From Burkholderia sp. USMB20 (GTDB lineage: Bacteria; Pseudomonadota; Gammaproteobacteria; Burkholderiales; Burkholderiaceae), in contig NZ_JTAN02000021.1 in assembly GCF_000949135.2 (NCBI RefSeq), positions 1,116,001 to 1,180,000 of the forward strand: a stretch of DNA of 64,000 bases, read 5' to 3'. The translations under genes and the position numbers were made by a program. Each line of letters opens with the position of its first letter. Within the stretch, counting starts at the first letter, position 1. The notes beneath the pieces were generated by a model. The model had not been told where the DNA came from. It saw only the letters and a program-made list of their open reading frames with translations, and made no database searches. Shown piece by piece: positions 54,642 to 64,000 of the stretch.

Positions 54642-54705
54642 CTCAGTGCAGGCAGTAGCGCCCTCAGTCCATTGACGATGAATTCCACCGCCAGCGCCGA
54701 CAGCA

Positions 54706-55254
54706 TCAAACCATCAGCCGCGTGCGATGTTGATGCCGTCGGCCGATCCAGTTCGCGATCGGCTCGGCAAGCCGCATCGCGAAGAAACACAGCAGAGCCA
54801 GCGCCGCGCCGATCGCGACGAGCCCGGCTCGCTCATACCAGTGATGCGAGTTCGCCGCATAGATGATCACCGTGCTGATCGAGCCGGGGCCCGTCAGCAG
54901 CGGAATCGCCAGCGGCACGACCGCGATGTTGTCCTTCTGCTCGGCTTCGTGGCGCTCCTCCGGCGTCGAGCGGGTGTTGCCGGCCTGAGCGTTCAGCATG
55001 CTGATCGCCATCAGCAGCATGATGATCCCGCCGCCCACTTCGAGCGAGCCGACCGATATGCCGAAGAAGTCGATGATCTGCTGCCCGAGCAGCGTCGTCA
55101 CCGTCATCACGCAGAACACCGACACCGACGCGATCCGGATCGTGCGGCGCCGCTCGTCGTCCGTCTGCTGCGCCGTCAGGCTCAGGAAGAACGGCACCGC
55201 GCCGACCGGATTGATCAGCGCGAGCAGGGAAATGAACGATTTGAGCAGATCCAT
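54706..55254 (-). CDS. MarC-family membrane protein, C-terminus altered by frameshift
   Basis: This 182-aa reading frame encodes a MarC/UPF0056-type integral membrane protein of unknown function, with six predicted helices starting [20 protein letters not shown]. After ANWIGR the frame reads [10 protein letters not shown] and stops. The neighbouring frame continues with [20 protein letters not shown] and would end at 54638, overlapping the hisH start. The expected family end is therefore present but out of frame, with about four bases missing near 54709-54745. It may be a real frameshift or a sequence error. It lies between hisB and hisH. Confidence 0.8.
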   Translation of the reverse strand: MDLLKSFISLLALINPVGAVPFFLSLTAQQTDDERRRTIRIASVSVFCVMTVTTLLGQQIIDFFGISVGSLEVGGGIIMLLMAISMLNAQAGNTRSTPEERHEAEQKDNIAVVPLAIPLLTGPGSISTVIIYAANSHHWYERAGLVAIGAALALLCFFAMRLAEPIANWIGRRHQHRTRLMV

Positions 55255-55316
55255 CGCAAGCCGGCGCGCCGCGCCGAAGCCGTGAGGTTATCCGTGGCGT
55301 CCTGTCCGTTCGAAAG

Positions 55317-55904
55317 TTAGAGGCTGCCCTTCGTCGACGGAATCTGCCCCGCCGCGCGCTCGTCGAGTTCCACCGCCGCACGCAGCGCCCGGCCGAAGGC
55401 CTTGAACACCGTTTCGAGCTGGTGGTGCGCGTTGATCCCGCGCAGGTTGTCGATGTGCAGCGTGACGCCCGCGTGGTTCACGAACCCGCGGAAGAATTCG
55501 ATCGACAGGTCGACGTCGAACGTGCCGATCCGCGCGCGCGTGAACGGCACGTGGAATTCGAGACCCGGCCGGCCCGAGAAGTCGATCACGACGCGCGACA
55601 GCGCCTCGTCGAGCGGCACGTACGAATGGCCGTAGCGGCGGATGCCCTTCTTGTCGCCGATCGCCTTCGCGACGGCCTGGCCGAGCGTGATGCCGACGTC
55701 CTCGACCGTATGGTGGTCGTCGATATGCGTATCGCCATGCGCTTCGACCTCGAGATCGATCAGACCATGTCGCGCGATCTGGTCGAGCATATGGTCGAGA
55801 AACGGCACGCCGGTGGCCAGCTTCTGCCGGCCCGTACCGTCGAGATCGAGCTTCACACGGATCTGCGTTTCGCTGGTATTGCGAACGACTTCCGCCACAC
55901 GCAT
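55317..55904 (-). CDS. hisB: Imidazoleglycerol-phosphate dehydratase
   Basis: HisB (195 aa) dehydrates imidazole glycerol phosphate. It is the monofunctional form without the histidinol-phosphatase half. The manganese-binding motifs [10 protein letters not shown] and NAHHQLETV are intact. It starts [13 protein letters not shown]. It follows hisC by 65 bases. Confidence 0.97.
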   Translation of the reverse strand: MRVAEVVRNTSETQIRVKLDLDGTGRQKLATGVPFLDHMLDQIARHGLIDLEVEAHGDTHIDDHHTVEDVGITLGQAVAKAIGDKKGIRRYGHSYVPLDEALSRVVIDFSGRPGLEFHVPFTRARIGTFDVDLSIEFFRGFVNHAGVTLHIDNLRGINAHHQLETVFKAFGRALRAAVELDERAAGQIPSTKGSL

Positions 55905-55969
55905 GGCAATTCCTTGATTGAGTCTGATGTAAATGGGGATTGATCGTCGCGCGCCGCCGCGCCCTGGGG

Positions 55970-57043
55970 TCAACCGGGCAGCGCGAGTTTCAAGGCAGCC
56001 AGCAGGCGCGCGTTTTCGTCGGGAGAACCGACGGTCAGCCGCACGCATTCGGCCAGCAACGGATGCATTTTACTCACGTTTTTGACCAGCACCCGCTCGG
56101 TGAGCAACGCATCGAACACGGCCGCCGCGTCCGGCACGCGCACCAGCAGGAAATTGCCGGCGCTCGGGAACACCGTCGCGCCCGGCAGCGCGGCCACGGC
56201 CTGCGCGAGGCGCGTGCGTTCCGCACGCAGTTCGGCCGCCTGCGCGTCGAGCACGTCGAGGTGGTCGAGCAGGAAATCGGCGGTCGCCTGGGTCAGCACG
56301 TTGATGTTGTACGGCGGGCGCACCTTGTCGAACTCGGTCAGCCAGGTCGGCAGCCCGGCGAGATAGCCGAGGCGGATTCCCGCGAGGCCGAGCTTCGACA
56401 CCGTGCGCATCACGACGACGTTGTCGAACTCGGCGGCGCGCGGCAGCCACGAGCGCTCCGCGAACGGCTGGTACGCCTCGTCGATCACGATCAGGCTGTG
56501 CCGCGCGGCCGCGATGATCCGCTCGACGTCGGCTTCGTCGTACAGCGTGCCGGTCGGGTTGTTCGGGTACGCGAGATAGACGATCGCGGGCCGGTGCTCG
56601 GCGATCGCCGCGATCATCGCGTCGGCGTCGAGCGTCAGATCGGCCTTGAGCGGCACGCCGACGAATTCGAGCTGCGCGAACTTCGCGGACAGTTCGTACA
56701 TCACGAAGCCCGGCACCGGCGCGAGCACCTTCGCGCCCGGCTTCGCGCATGCCACCGACATCATGCTGATGATTTCGTCCGAACCGTTGCCGAGCAGCAC
56801 GTCGCACGCGGCCGGCACGCCCATCGCACGGCGCAGCTTGTCGAGCAGCGCGCCCGGGCGCGGCGCCGGGTAGCGGTTCAGCGCGACCTGCGCGAGGCGC
56901 TCGCCGAGCGCCGCCGCGAGCGGCGCCGGCAGCGAATACGGGTTCTCCATCGCATCCAGCTTCACGAACCCGCTCGCGTCGGGCACCGGGTAGCTCGTCA
57001 TTGCGAGCACGTCGCGGCGGATGATGTCTTGTGGCGTCGTCAT
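55970..57043 (-). CDS. hisC: Histidinol-phosphate aminotransferase
   Basis: HisC (357 aa) is a PLP-dependent class I/II aminotransferase. The PLP lysine is K217 in [14 protein letters not shown]. Other motifs are YPNNPTGTL and [10 protein letters not shown]. It lies between hisD and hisB. Many bacteria carry a second hisC-like gene elsewhere, so specificity is inferred from the operon. Confidence 0.95.
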   Translation of the reverse strand: MTTPQDIIRRDVLAMTSYPVPDASGFVKLDAMENPYSLPAPLAAALGERLAQVALNRYPAPRPGALLDKLRRAMGVPAACDVLLGNGSDEIISMMSVACAKPGAKVLAPVPGFVMYELSAKFAQLEFVGVPLKADLTLDADAMIAAIAEHRPAIVYLAYPNNPTGTLYDEADVERIIAAARHSLIVIDEAYQPFAERSWLPRAAEFDNVVVMRTVSKLGLAGIRLGYLAGLPTWLTEFDKVRPPYNINVLTQATADFLLDHLDVLDAQAAELRAERTRLAQAVAALPGATVFPSAGNFLLVRVPDAAAVFDALLTERVLVKNVSKMHPLLAECVRLTVGSPDENARLLAALKLALPG

Positions 57044-57165
57044 GGTCTCAAGCCGGCGTGCGTCGCGCCGGCGTCAAATTGGTCGGCAGGGCGGCGGCTG
57101 CCGCCCTGCGCTCGGTCTCCTCGTCGTCCGGAGTCGATGCGTCGGCATCGGCTCCGGCGCGCGGG

Positions 57166-58482
57166 TCACCCCTTCATCCGGAGCTCGGCGCTGCGCGCGT
57201 GCGCCTGCAGCCCTTCGCCGTATGCGAGTTCGGAAGCAATCTCGCCCAGCGTCTGCGCACCTTCGGCGCTGACTTCGATCAGGCTCGAGCGCTTGATGAA
57301 GTCGTACACGCCGAGCGGCGACGAGAAGCGCGCGGTGCGCGAGGTCGGCAGCACGTGGTTCGGGCCGGCGCAGTAGTCGCCGAGGCTTTCGCTCGTGTAG
57401 CGGCCGAGGAAGATCGCGCCGGCGTGGCGGATCTGCTGGCCCCATTGCTGCGGCTCCAGCGCGGAAATCTCGAGGTGCTCGGGCGCGATGTCGTTCGCGA
57501 TCCGGCACGCTTCGGCCATGTCGCGCACCTTGATCAGCGCGCCGCGGCCTTCGAGCGACGCGCGGATCACGTCCTGGCGCGGCATCGTCGGCAGCAGCTC
57601 GTCGATCGCCTTCTCGACGCGCTCGAGGAACGCGGCGTCCGGGCACAGCAGGATCGACTGCGCGAGTTCGTCGTGTTCGGCCTGCGAGAACAGGTCCATC
57701 GCGACCCAGCTCGGATCGGTCGTGCCGTCGCACAGCACGAGGATTTCCGACGGTCCGGCGATCATGTCGATGCCGACCGTGCCGAACACGCGGCGCTTGG
57801 CCGACGCGACGTACGCGTTGCCCGGCCCGCAGATCTTGTCGACCGCCGGCACCGTGGCCGTGCCGTACGCGAGCGCGCCGACCGCCTGCGCGCCGCCGAT
57901 CGTGAACACGCGATCGACGCCGCCGAGCAGCGCCGCGGCGAGCACGAGGTCGTTCTTCACGCCGTCCGGGGTCGGCACGACCATCACGATCTCGCCGACG
58001 CCCGCGACCCGCGCGGGAATCGCGTTCATCAGCACCGACGACGGATAGGCGGCCTTGCCGCCCGGCACGTACAGGCCGACGCGGTCGAGCGGCGTGACCT
58101 TCTGGCCGAGCACCGTGCCGTCGCTTTCCGTGTACTGCCAGCTATGGGTGCCGCACTCGATCTTCTGTTTCTCGTGGTACGCCCGCACGCGTGCGGCGGC
58201 GGCTTCCAGCGCCGCGCGCGCCTTCGGCGCGAGGCCGTCGAGCGCCGTCTGCAGCGCGTCCTGCGGCAGTTCGAGCGCGGCGACGCTGCTGGCGTCCAGC
58301 CGGTCGAAGCGGTTCGTGTACTCGAGCACCGCGGCGTCGCCGCGCGACTTCACGTCGGCGAGAATCTGCGCGACCGACTGCTCGATCGCTTCGTCCTCGC
58401 TCGCCTCGAACGCGAGCACCGCACGCAGCGCGGCGTCGAAGCCGTCGCTGGTCGAATCGAGTTTGCGGATGGTGATAGCCAT
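57166..58482 (-). CDS. hisD: Histidinol dehydrogenase
   Basis: HisD (438 aa) oxidises histidinol to histidine in two NAD-dependent steps and contains zinc. Typical regions are [45 protein letters not shown] and the catalytic DIAPEHLEI. The length is normal for the family. It lies between hisG and hisC. Confidence 0.97.
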   Translation of the reverse strand: MAITIRKLDSTSDGFDAALRAVLAFEASEDEAIEQSVAQILADVKSRGDAAVLEYTNRFDRLDASSVAALELPQDALQTALDGLAPKARAALEAAAARVRAYHEKQKIECGTHSWQYTESDGTVLGQKVTPLDRVGLYVPGGKAAYPSSVLMNAIPARVAGVGEIVMVVPTPDGVKNDLVLAAALLGGVDRVFTIGGAQAVGALAYGTATVPAVDKICGPGNAYVASAKRRVFGTVGIDMIAGPSEILVLCDGTTDPSWVAMDLFSQAEHDELAQSILLCPDAAFLERVEKAIDELLPTMPRQDVIRASLEGRGALIKVRDMAEACRIANDIAPEHLEISALEPQQWGQQIRHAGAIFLGRYTSESLGDYCAGPNHVLPTSRTARFSSPLGVYDFIKRSSLIEVSAEGAQTLGEIASELAYGEGLQAHARSAELRMKG

Positions 58483-58506
58483 GGAAGTTCCGTTACGGTG
58501 ATGCGC

Positions 58507-59156
58507 TCAATTGCCATTCTGCGACGCGCGTTCGAACGCGTCGAGAATCGGCTTGAGCGCCGCGCGCTTCAACTTCAGCGCAGCCTGGTTCACGACGAGG
58601 CGCGACGAGATCGCCATGATCTCCTCGACCTCGACCAGATTGTTCGCCTTCAGCGTGCCGCCCGAGCTGACGAGGTCGACGATCGCGTCGGCCAGCCCGA
58701 CCAGCGGCGCCAGCTCCATCGAGCCGTACAGCTTGATCAGGTCGACGTGCACGCCCTTCGCGGCGAAGTGTTCGCGTGCCGTTTCGACGTACTTGGTCGC
58801 GACCCGCAGGCGCGCGCCCTGGCGCACCGCGTTCGCGTAGTCGAAACCGGCCGGCACGGCCACCGACATCCGGCAGCGTGCAATGTTCAGATCGATCGGC
58901 TGGTAGAGGCCCGAGCCGCCGTGCTCGACCAGCACGTCCTTGCCGGCCACGCCGAAGTCGGCCGCGCCGTATTCGACATAGGTCGGCACGTCGCTCGCGC
59001 GCACGATGATCACGCGCAGGTTCGGATCGGTCGTCGGCAGGATCAGCTTGCGCGACGTTTCCGGATCCTCGGCCACCTGCACGCCGGCGGCCGCCAGCAG
59101 CGGCAGGGTTTCCTCGAAAATCCGGCCCTTCGACAGGGCGAGGGTCAGCGGCGCGG

Positions 59157-59160
<4 letters not shown>
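58507..59160 (-). CDS. hisG: ATP phosphoribosyltransferase, short form
   Basis: HisG (217 aa) catalyses the first step of histidine synthesis. It is the short form, without the C-terminal regulatory ACT-like domain. Family knowledge says short HisG needs the HisZ subunit; no hisZ is in this window. It starts [20 protein letters not shown] and has [15 protein letters not shown] for PRPP binding. The ATG overlaps the murA stop by four bases. Confidence 0.96.
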
Positions 59161-60506
<1,346 letters not shown>

Positions 60507-60520
60507 TCAGTGGTTCCGGT

Positions 60521-60760
60521 TTATGCGTTCTGCCATTCGGCGGGCGTCAGCGTCTTCATGCTGAGCGCGTGGATTTCCTGCTTCATGCGATCGCCGAGCG
60601 CCGCATAGACGAGCTGGTGCCGCTGGATCGGCCGCTTGCCTTCGAAGGCCGCCGACACGATCGTCGCGAAGAAATGCTGGCCGTCGCCTTCGACTTCCAG
60701 ATGAGTGCAGGCGAGACCGCCGGCGATGTATTGCTTGACCTGTTCGGGAGTCGGCAACAT
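60521..60760 (-). CDS. BolA/IbaG-family protein
   Basis: This 79-aa protein is a BolA-like protein of the IbaG/YrbA group, which binds glutaredoxin and iron-sulfur clusters. The core reads LEVEGDGQHFFATIVSAAFE and HQLVYAALGDRMKQEIHALS. In many proteobacteria it stands next to murA and the mla genes, as here. It lies 14 bases ahead of murA. Confidence 0.92.
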   Translation of the reverse strand: MLPTPEQVKQYIAGGLACTHLEVEGDGQHFFATIVSAAFEGKRPIQRHQLVYAALGDRMKQEIHALSMKTLTPAEWQNA

Positions 60761-60810
60761 GAGGGGCTCCTGTCGGCGCGCGCCGCCCGTGGCGGCCGCC
60801 GCCGTCGATA

Positions 60811-61566
60811 TCAATGGCGCAGTTTGTAGCCGGTCGCGAGCAGCCGCATCGCGAACATCGCGAGCAGCACGAAGAAACCGGTGACGATCGCGAGGCTCGC
60901 GAGCGGGTTGATGTCGGACGCGCCGAAAAACCCGAAACGGAAGCCGTCGATCATGTAGAAAAACGGGTTGAGACGCGAGATCTCGCGCCACACGGGCGGC
61001 AGCGAATGCGTCGAATAGAACACGCCGGACAGGAACGTCAGCGGCATGATCAGGAAGTTCTGGAACGCGGCGAGCTGGTCGAACTTCTCGGCCCAGATCC
61101 CGGCGATCAGCCCGAGCGTGCCGAGGATCGCCGAGCCCAGCAGCGCGAACGCGATGATGAACAGCGGCGCCGCGAAATGCATCGGGATAAACCAGATCGT
61201 CACGACGAACACGCCCGCGCCGACCGAGAGCCCGCGCACGACGGACGCGAGCACGTACGCGCCGAAGATGTCCTTGTAGGACAGCGGCGGCAGCAGCACG
61301 AACACGAGGTTGCCGGTGATCTTCGACTGGATCAGCGACGACGAGCTGTTCGCGAATGCGTTCTGCAGCACGCTCATCATCACGAGGCCGGGGACCAGGA
61401 AGCTCACGTACTCGACGCCCGGATACACCTCGACGCGGCCCGACAGCGCGTGGCCGAAGATCGTCAGGTACAGCAGCGCCGTCACGATCGGTGCGCACAC
61501 CGTCTGGAACGACACCTTCCAGAAACGCAGGAGTTCCTTGTAGAACAGCGTTTGAAAACCGCTCAT
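60811..61566 (-). CDS. ABC-2 type transporter permease
   Basis: This 251-aa membrane protein of the YadH type has six hydrophobic segments. It starts MSGFQTLFYKELLRFWKVSF, and the ABC-2 signature region around MPLTFLSGVFYSTHSLPPVW is present. Its ATG overlaps the stop of the ATPase gene by four bases. The substrate is not known. Confidence 0.93.
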   Translation of the reverse strand: MSGFQTLFYKELLRFWKVSFQTVCAPIVTALLYLTIFGHALSGRVEVYPGVEYVSFLVPGLVMMSVLQNAFANSSSSLIQSKITGNLVFVLLPPLSYKDIFGAYVLASVVRGLSVGAGVFVVTIWFIPMHFAAPLFIIAFALLGSAILGTLGLIAGIWAEKFDQLAAFQNFLIMPLTFLSGVFYSTHSLPPVWREISRLNPFFYMIDGFRFGFFGASDINPLASLAIVTGFFVLLAMFAMRLLATGYKLRH

Positions 61567-62489
61567 GCCAATCCCTCGACGACTTCTGCTCCGTTCATCA
61601 CCTGGACGAACACATCCTCGAGGTCGGCCTTGCGGACCTCGATCTCGTCGAACGTGCAGCCCGCCGCGCGACACTGCGCGAGAATCCGCTCGACATCGTC
61701 GTAGCTCGCGAGACGCAGCAAATGCTCGCCCGGCGCGCGTGCGGCCGGATCGGTCTCCAGCCCGCGCAGCTCGGCGGGCAGCGCGCCCGTTGCCAGCCGC
61801 AGGTACAGCTGCAAGCCCGCGAAGCGGCGCAGCAGCGCGTCGGTGCGGTCGAGCGCGACGACTTCCCCGCGACGCAGCATCGCGATGCGGTCGCACAGCG
61901 ACTCGGCTTCCTCGAGGTAATGCGTGGTCAGGACGATCGTGTGGCCTTCGCGGTTCAGCCGCGAGATGAATTTCCACAGCGTCTGGCGCAGCTCGACGTC
62001 GACGCCGGCCGTCGGCTCGTCGAGCACGATCACGGGCGGCCGGTGCACGAGCGCCTGTGCGACCAGCACGCGGCGCTTCATGCCGCCCGACAGCGCGCGC
62101 ATGTTCGCGTCGGCCTTCTCGGTGAGGTCGAGATTGGCCATCACTTCGTCGATCCAGTCGTCGTTGCGGCGCAGCCCGAAATAGCCGGACTGGATCCGCA
62201 GCGTCTCGCGGACGGTGAAGAACGGGTCGAACACGAGTTCCTGCGGCACGACGCCGAGCGCGCGGCGTGCACCGCGGAAGTCCTTGACGACGTCGTGGCC
62301 GCGCACCGAGATACTGCCTTCATCGGCCCGGGCGAGCCCGGCGAGGATACTGATGAGCGTGGTCTTGCCTGCGCCGTTCGGGCCGAGCAGACCGAAAAAC
62401 TCGCCCTCCTCGACCGACAGGCTGACGCCCTTGAGCGCCTGAAGCGATTTGTAGCGCTTCTTGACGTGACGGATTTCTATGGCTGACAT
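61563..62489 (-). CDS. ABC transporter ATP-binding protein (ABC-2 exporter)
   Basis: This 308-aa ATPase works with the downstream permease, in YadG/YadH style. Walker A is GPNGAGKTT, the signature is LSGGMKRR and Walker B is VIVLDEPTAGVD. A C-terminal extension of about 70 residues follows the ATPase domain. The start MSAIEIRHVKKRYK is preferred because upstream codons do not resemble the family. It lies downstream of mlaB after a 192-base gap. Confidence 0.94.
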   Translation of the reverse strand: MSAIEIRHVKKRYKSLQALKGVSLSVEEGEFFGLLGPNGAGKTTLISILAGLARADEGSISVRGHDVVKDFRGARRALGVVPQELVFDPFFTVRETLRIQSGYFGLRRNDDWIDEVMANLDLTEKADANMRALSGGMKRRVLVAQALVHRPPVIVLDEPTAGVDVELRQTLWKFISRLNREGHTIVLTTHYLEEAESLCDRIAMLRRGEVVALDRTDALLRRFAGLQLYLRLATGALPAELRGLETDPAARAPGEHLLRLASYDDVERILAQCRAAGCTFDEIEVRKADLEDVFVQVMNGAEVVEGLA

Positions 62490-62585
62490 GACTGTGCGCG
62501 GCGCAGGGGCCGCGACGCCTATTCTGTGCTTGCTGCGAAAGAAAATGGGGGCCGGACGCCGATTGGCTGCCCCGCAAAACGCTTG

Positions 62586-62615
62586 ATTATAGGGCAAACC
62601 GGCTGGTGGAGCCGG
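62586..62615 (-). promoter_or_regulatory. Hairpin and TATAAT box after mlaB
   Basis: A 6-base GC stem (CCGGCT / AGCCGG, 62599-62615) lies in the mlaB to ABC-ATPase gap. A perfect TATAAT (62586-62591) follows on the minus strand, but no good -35 stands at the right distance. It could be a weak start site for the ABC-bolA-murA-his genes. Confidence 0.3.
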
Positions 62616-62681
62616 CGCCTAAGGCGCGCGGCCTGAAGCGTGCGCGCGCCGGCTGGCGCGGCAGGCTTCGGTCGGACAGGG

Positions 62682-62957
62682 TCAATGTCGCCCGGTGCCG
62701 TCGATGAGCGCGTCGACGCCGTAGGCGCGCGCGAGGCTGGCGAGCTTCGAAGGGAGATTGAGGATGTCGAGGGTCGCGCCGCGCGCTTTGGCGGCACGTT
62801 GCCATGCGAGCAGCACGGCGAGCGCGGACGAGTCGAATTGCGTCAGCGCAGCGCAATCGACGGCGGTTTCGCCCGCGTCGATGCGCGCGAGACCGTCCGC
62901 GAGCGCGGACTTCGCGCTCGCGACGGTCAGCGAGGAGCCGGCCGCGAAGCCGCTCAC
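62682..62957 (-). CDS. mlaB: MlaB STAS-domain protein (GTG start)
   Basis: MlaB (91 aa) is the cytoplasmic STAS-domain part of the MlaFEDB phospholipid transporter. The STAS core reads AVDCAALTQFDSSALAVLLA with the expected serine in DSSAL. It begins at a GTG (VSGFAAGSSLTV) that overlaps the mlaC stop by three bases (GTGA). This coupling and the length support the GTG over upstream codons. Confidence 0.9.
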   Translation of the reverse strand: MSGFAAGSSLTVASAKSALADGLARIDAGETAVDCAALTQFDSSALAVLLAWQRAAKARGATLDILNLPSKLASLARAYGVDALIDGTGRH

Positions 62958-63586
62958 GACGCCTGCTTGCCGGCGGCAAGTTCCTGGTTGCGCTGCGTCA
63001 GGAACTTGATCAGGCCGTCCACGCCGCTTTGCTGGATCTTCTCGTTGAACTGCTGCTGGTACGTCTGGATCAGCCATGCGCCCAGCACGTTCAGGTCATA
63101 CACCTTCCAGCCGTTGGCCGTCTTGTACAGGCGGTAATCGATCTGGACCGGCTGGCCGTTGTTCATCGCGACCGTCTTCACGACGACGTCGGTGTCGGCC
63201 GGATCGGCACGGAACGGCGGGTACTGGATCTGCTGGTCCGGCTTCAGCTGCGCAAGCGCGCCCGAATACGTGCGGATCAGCAGCAGCTTGAACTGCTCCT
63301 GAACCTGTTGCTGCTGCTCGGCCGACGCCGTGCGCCAGTTGCGGCCCATCGCGAGCTGCGTGGTGCGGCGGAAATCGGTGTACGGCAGGATGTCCTTGTT
63401 GACGATCGTAATGATGCGGTTGGTGTCGCCCTGCTTGATCGTCTGCTGCTTGACCTCGTCGAGCACCTGCTGCGTCGCCGTCTTGATCAGCGCCTGCGGG
63501 TTCGACTGGTCGACTTGCGCGTGAGCTGCGCTGCCGAACGAGAACAGCGCCGCGAAAACGGGAATCAGGAACAGTTTTTTCATCAT
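62954..63586 (-). CDS. mlaC: Periplasmic phospholipid-binding protein MlaC
   Basis: MlaC (about 210 aa) shuttles phospholipids between MlaA in the outer membrane and MlaFEDB in the inner membrane. A signal peptide (MKKLFLIPVFAALFSFGSAA, then HAQ) starts the protein. The mature part shows the Tol-Toluene tolerance fold, with ILPYTDFRRTTQLAMGRNWR. Two neighbouring ATGs (63586 and 63583) are possible; AGG lies 5 or 8 bases ahead. It follows mlaA and precedes mlaB. Confidence 0.95.
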   Translation of the reverse strand: MMKKLFLIPVFAALFSFGSAAHAQVDQSNPQALIKTATQQVLDEVKQQTIKQGDTNRIITIVNKDILPYTDFRRTTQLAMGRNWRTASAEQQQQVQEQFKLLLIRTYSGALAQLKPDQQIQYPPFRADPADTDVVVKTVAMNNGQPVQIDYRLYKTANGWKVYDLNVLGAWLIQTYQQQFNEKIQQSGVDGLIKFLTQRNQELAAGKQAS

Positions 63587-63623
63587 GGAGACCTGCATGA
63601 AGAGTCGATGCGAAGGTTGGAGC

Positions 63624-63657
63624 CGGTAGATTACGCGAAGGTTCGCGTGCGCTACCG
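63624..63657 (-). other. Nested hairpin between mlaA and mlaC
   Basis: A perfect 7-base stem (ACGCGAA / TTCGCGT, 63633-63648) sits inside an outer CGGTAG/CTACCG stem. It begins 37 bases after the mlaA stop and lies ahead of mlaC. No U-run follows. Confidence 0.5.
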
Positions 63658-63693
63658 ACTGAATCGTTTCCGGCTGTAACGAATGTAAGCGCG

Positions 63694-64000
63694 TCAGTGC
63701 AGCCGGATGCTCGGGAAGCGGAATCCGCCCGGCGACGGCGGCGCCACCTGCATCGGCGGCACGGTCGTCGCGCTGGCCGGGTTCGGCGCCTGGGCGGCGC
63801 CCGACGCCGGTGCGGCAACGGCCGCGCCCGATGCGCCGGCCGGCGCCGTCGCGCCACCGACTGCCGCGGCGCCGCCGTCCCGGCCGCACCGGCTGCCGCC
63901 GGCGCCGCGCCGTCGTCCGGCAGGTCGTACTTCGGCAGCGCATCGTTGCTCCGAGGTCGTCGAGGCCTCGCCGCGCGCGTTGTCGATCAGCATCTGGCGG
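63694..64000 (-). CDS. mlaA: Probable MlaA/VacJ lipoprotein, C-terminal part (partial)
   Basis: Only the last 101 codons or so are in the window; the gene runs past its right edge. The visible part starts RQMLIDNARGEASTTSEQR and ends in an Ala/Pro-rich tail, GGFRFPSIRLH. The identification rests on position ahead of mlaC and on the RRQ-like tail, so it is tentative. Between about 63863 and 63945 the annotated frame reads Arg/Gly-rich, while the next frame gives a better continuation (DALPKYDLPDDGAAPAAAG). This suggests two small indels that cancel out. Confidence 0.5.
   Translation of the reverse strand, partial: RQMLIDNARGEASTTSEQRCAAEVRPAGRRRGAGGSRCGRDGGAAAVGGATAPAGASGAAVAAPASGAAQAPNPASATTVPPMQVAPPSPGGFRFPSIRLH

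Overview
The window is a GC-rich, gene-dense chromosomal segment that looks like chromosome 1 of a Burkholderia species, most likely the Burkholderia cepacia complex. This rests on the protein sequences I recognise and on the gene order: mla genes, murA, his genes and tatABC in one block, and recQ between rpoC and rpsL. Species assignment is inference. Nearly all genes are on the minus strand, so operons read from high to low coordinates.

Positions 1-30,200 hold the core gene-expression cluster. Read in transcription order (descending), it starts with a TTGACA-17-CATAAT promoter, then tRNA-Tyr, tRNA-Gly, tRNA-Thr(GGT), tuf copy 2, tRNA-Trp, secE, nusG, rplK, rplA, rplJ, rplL, rpoB, rpoC and a strong terminator at about 16.18 kb. 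recQ sits alone next. The str operon (rpsL, rpsG, fusA, tuf copy 1) follows and ends in a terminator at about 9.37 kb. The S10 genes (rpsJ to rpsQ) and spc genes (rplN to rpmD) follow, and the window cuts the spc operon after rpmD. A good promoter lies in the rpsQ-rplN gap and leaders lie ahead of rpsJ and rplC.

Positions 30,200-42,300 are the accessory part. They contain a 2.3 kb gene graveyard with a reading frame broken by two stops, a tetranucleotide microsatellite, a 3'-truncated rhs gene without toxin, a vgrG with an Ala/Gly-rich tail, an orphan amino-acid binding protein, a small hypothetical gene, an 0.8 kb empty stretch, a HigBA-type toxin-antitoxin pair and tRNA-Thr(TGT).

Positions 42,300-48,600 hold sspA-sspB, petABC (cytochrome bc1), a NIF3-family gene and a divergent DegS-like protease. 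From 64,000 down to about 48,670 runs one long minus-strand series: mlaA(partial)-mlaC-mlaB, an ABC-2 exporter pair, a BolA-like gene, murA, hisG-hisD-hisC-hisB, marC, hisH-hisA-hisF-hisI-hisE, a DUF4870-like membrane protein, a HIT hydrolase and tatA-tatB-tatC. Overlapping or near-touching starts and stops suggest much of this is co-transcribed; it ends in a U-tract terminator shared with the protease gene.

The most notable points are the toxin-less rhs with its decayed surroundings, the many perfect hairpins without U-tracts just after stop codons, two apparently identical tuf copies, and short clusters of missing bases that alter the C-termini of MarC and MlaA and may be sequence errors.
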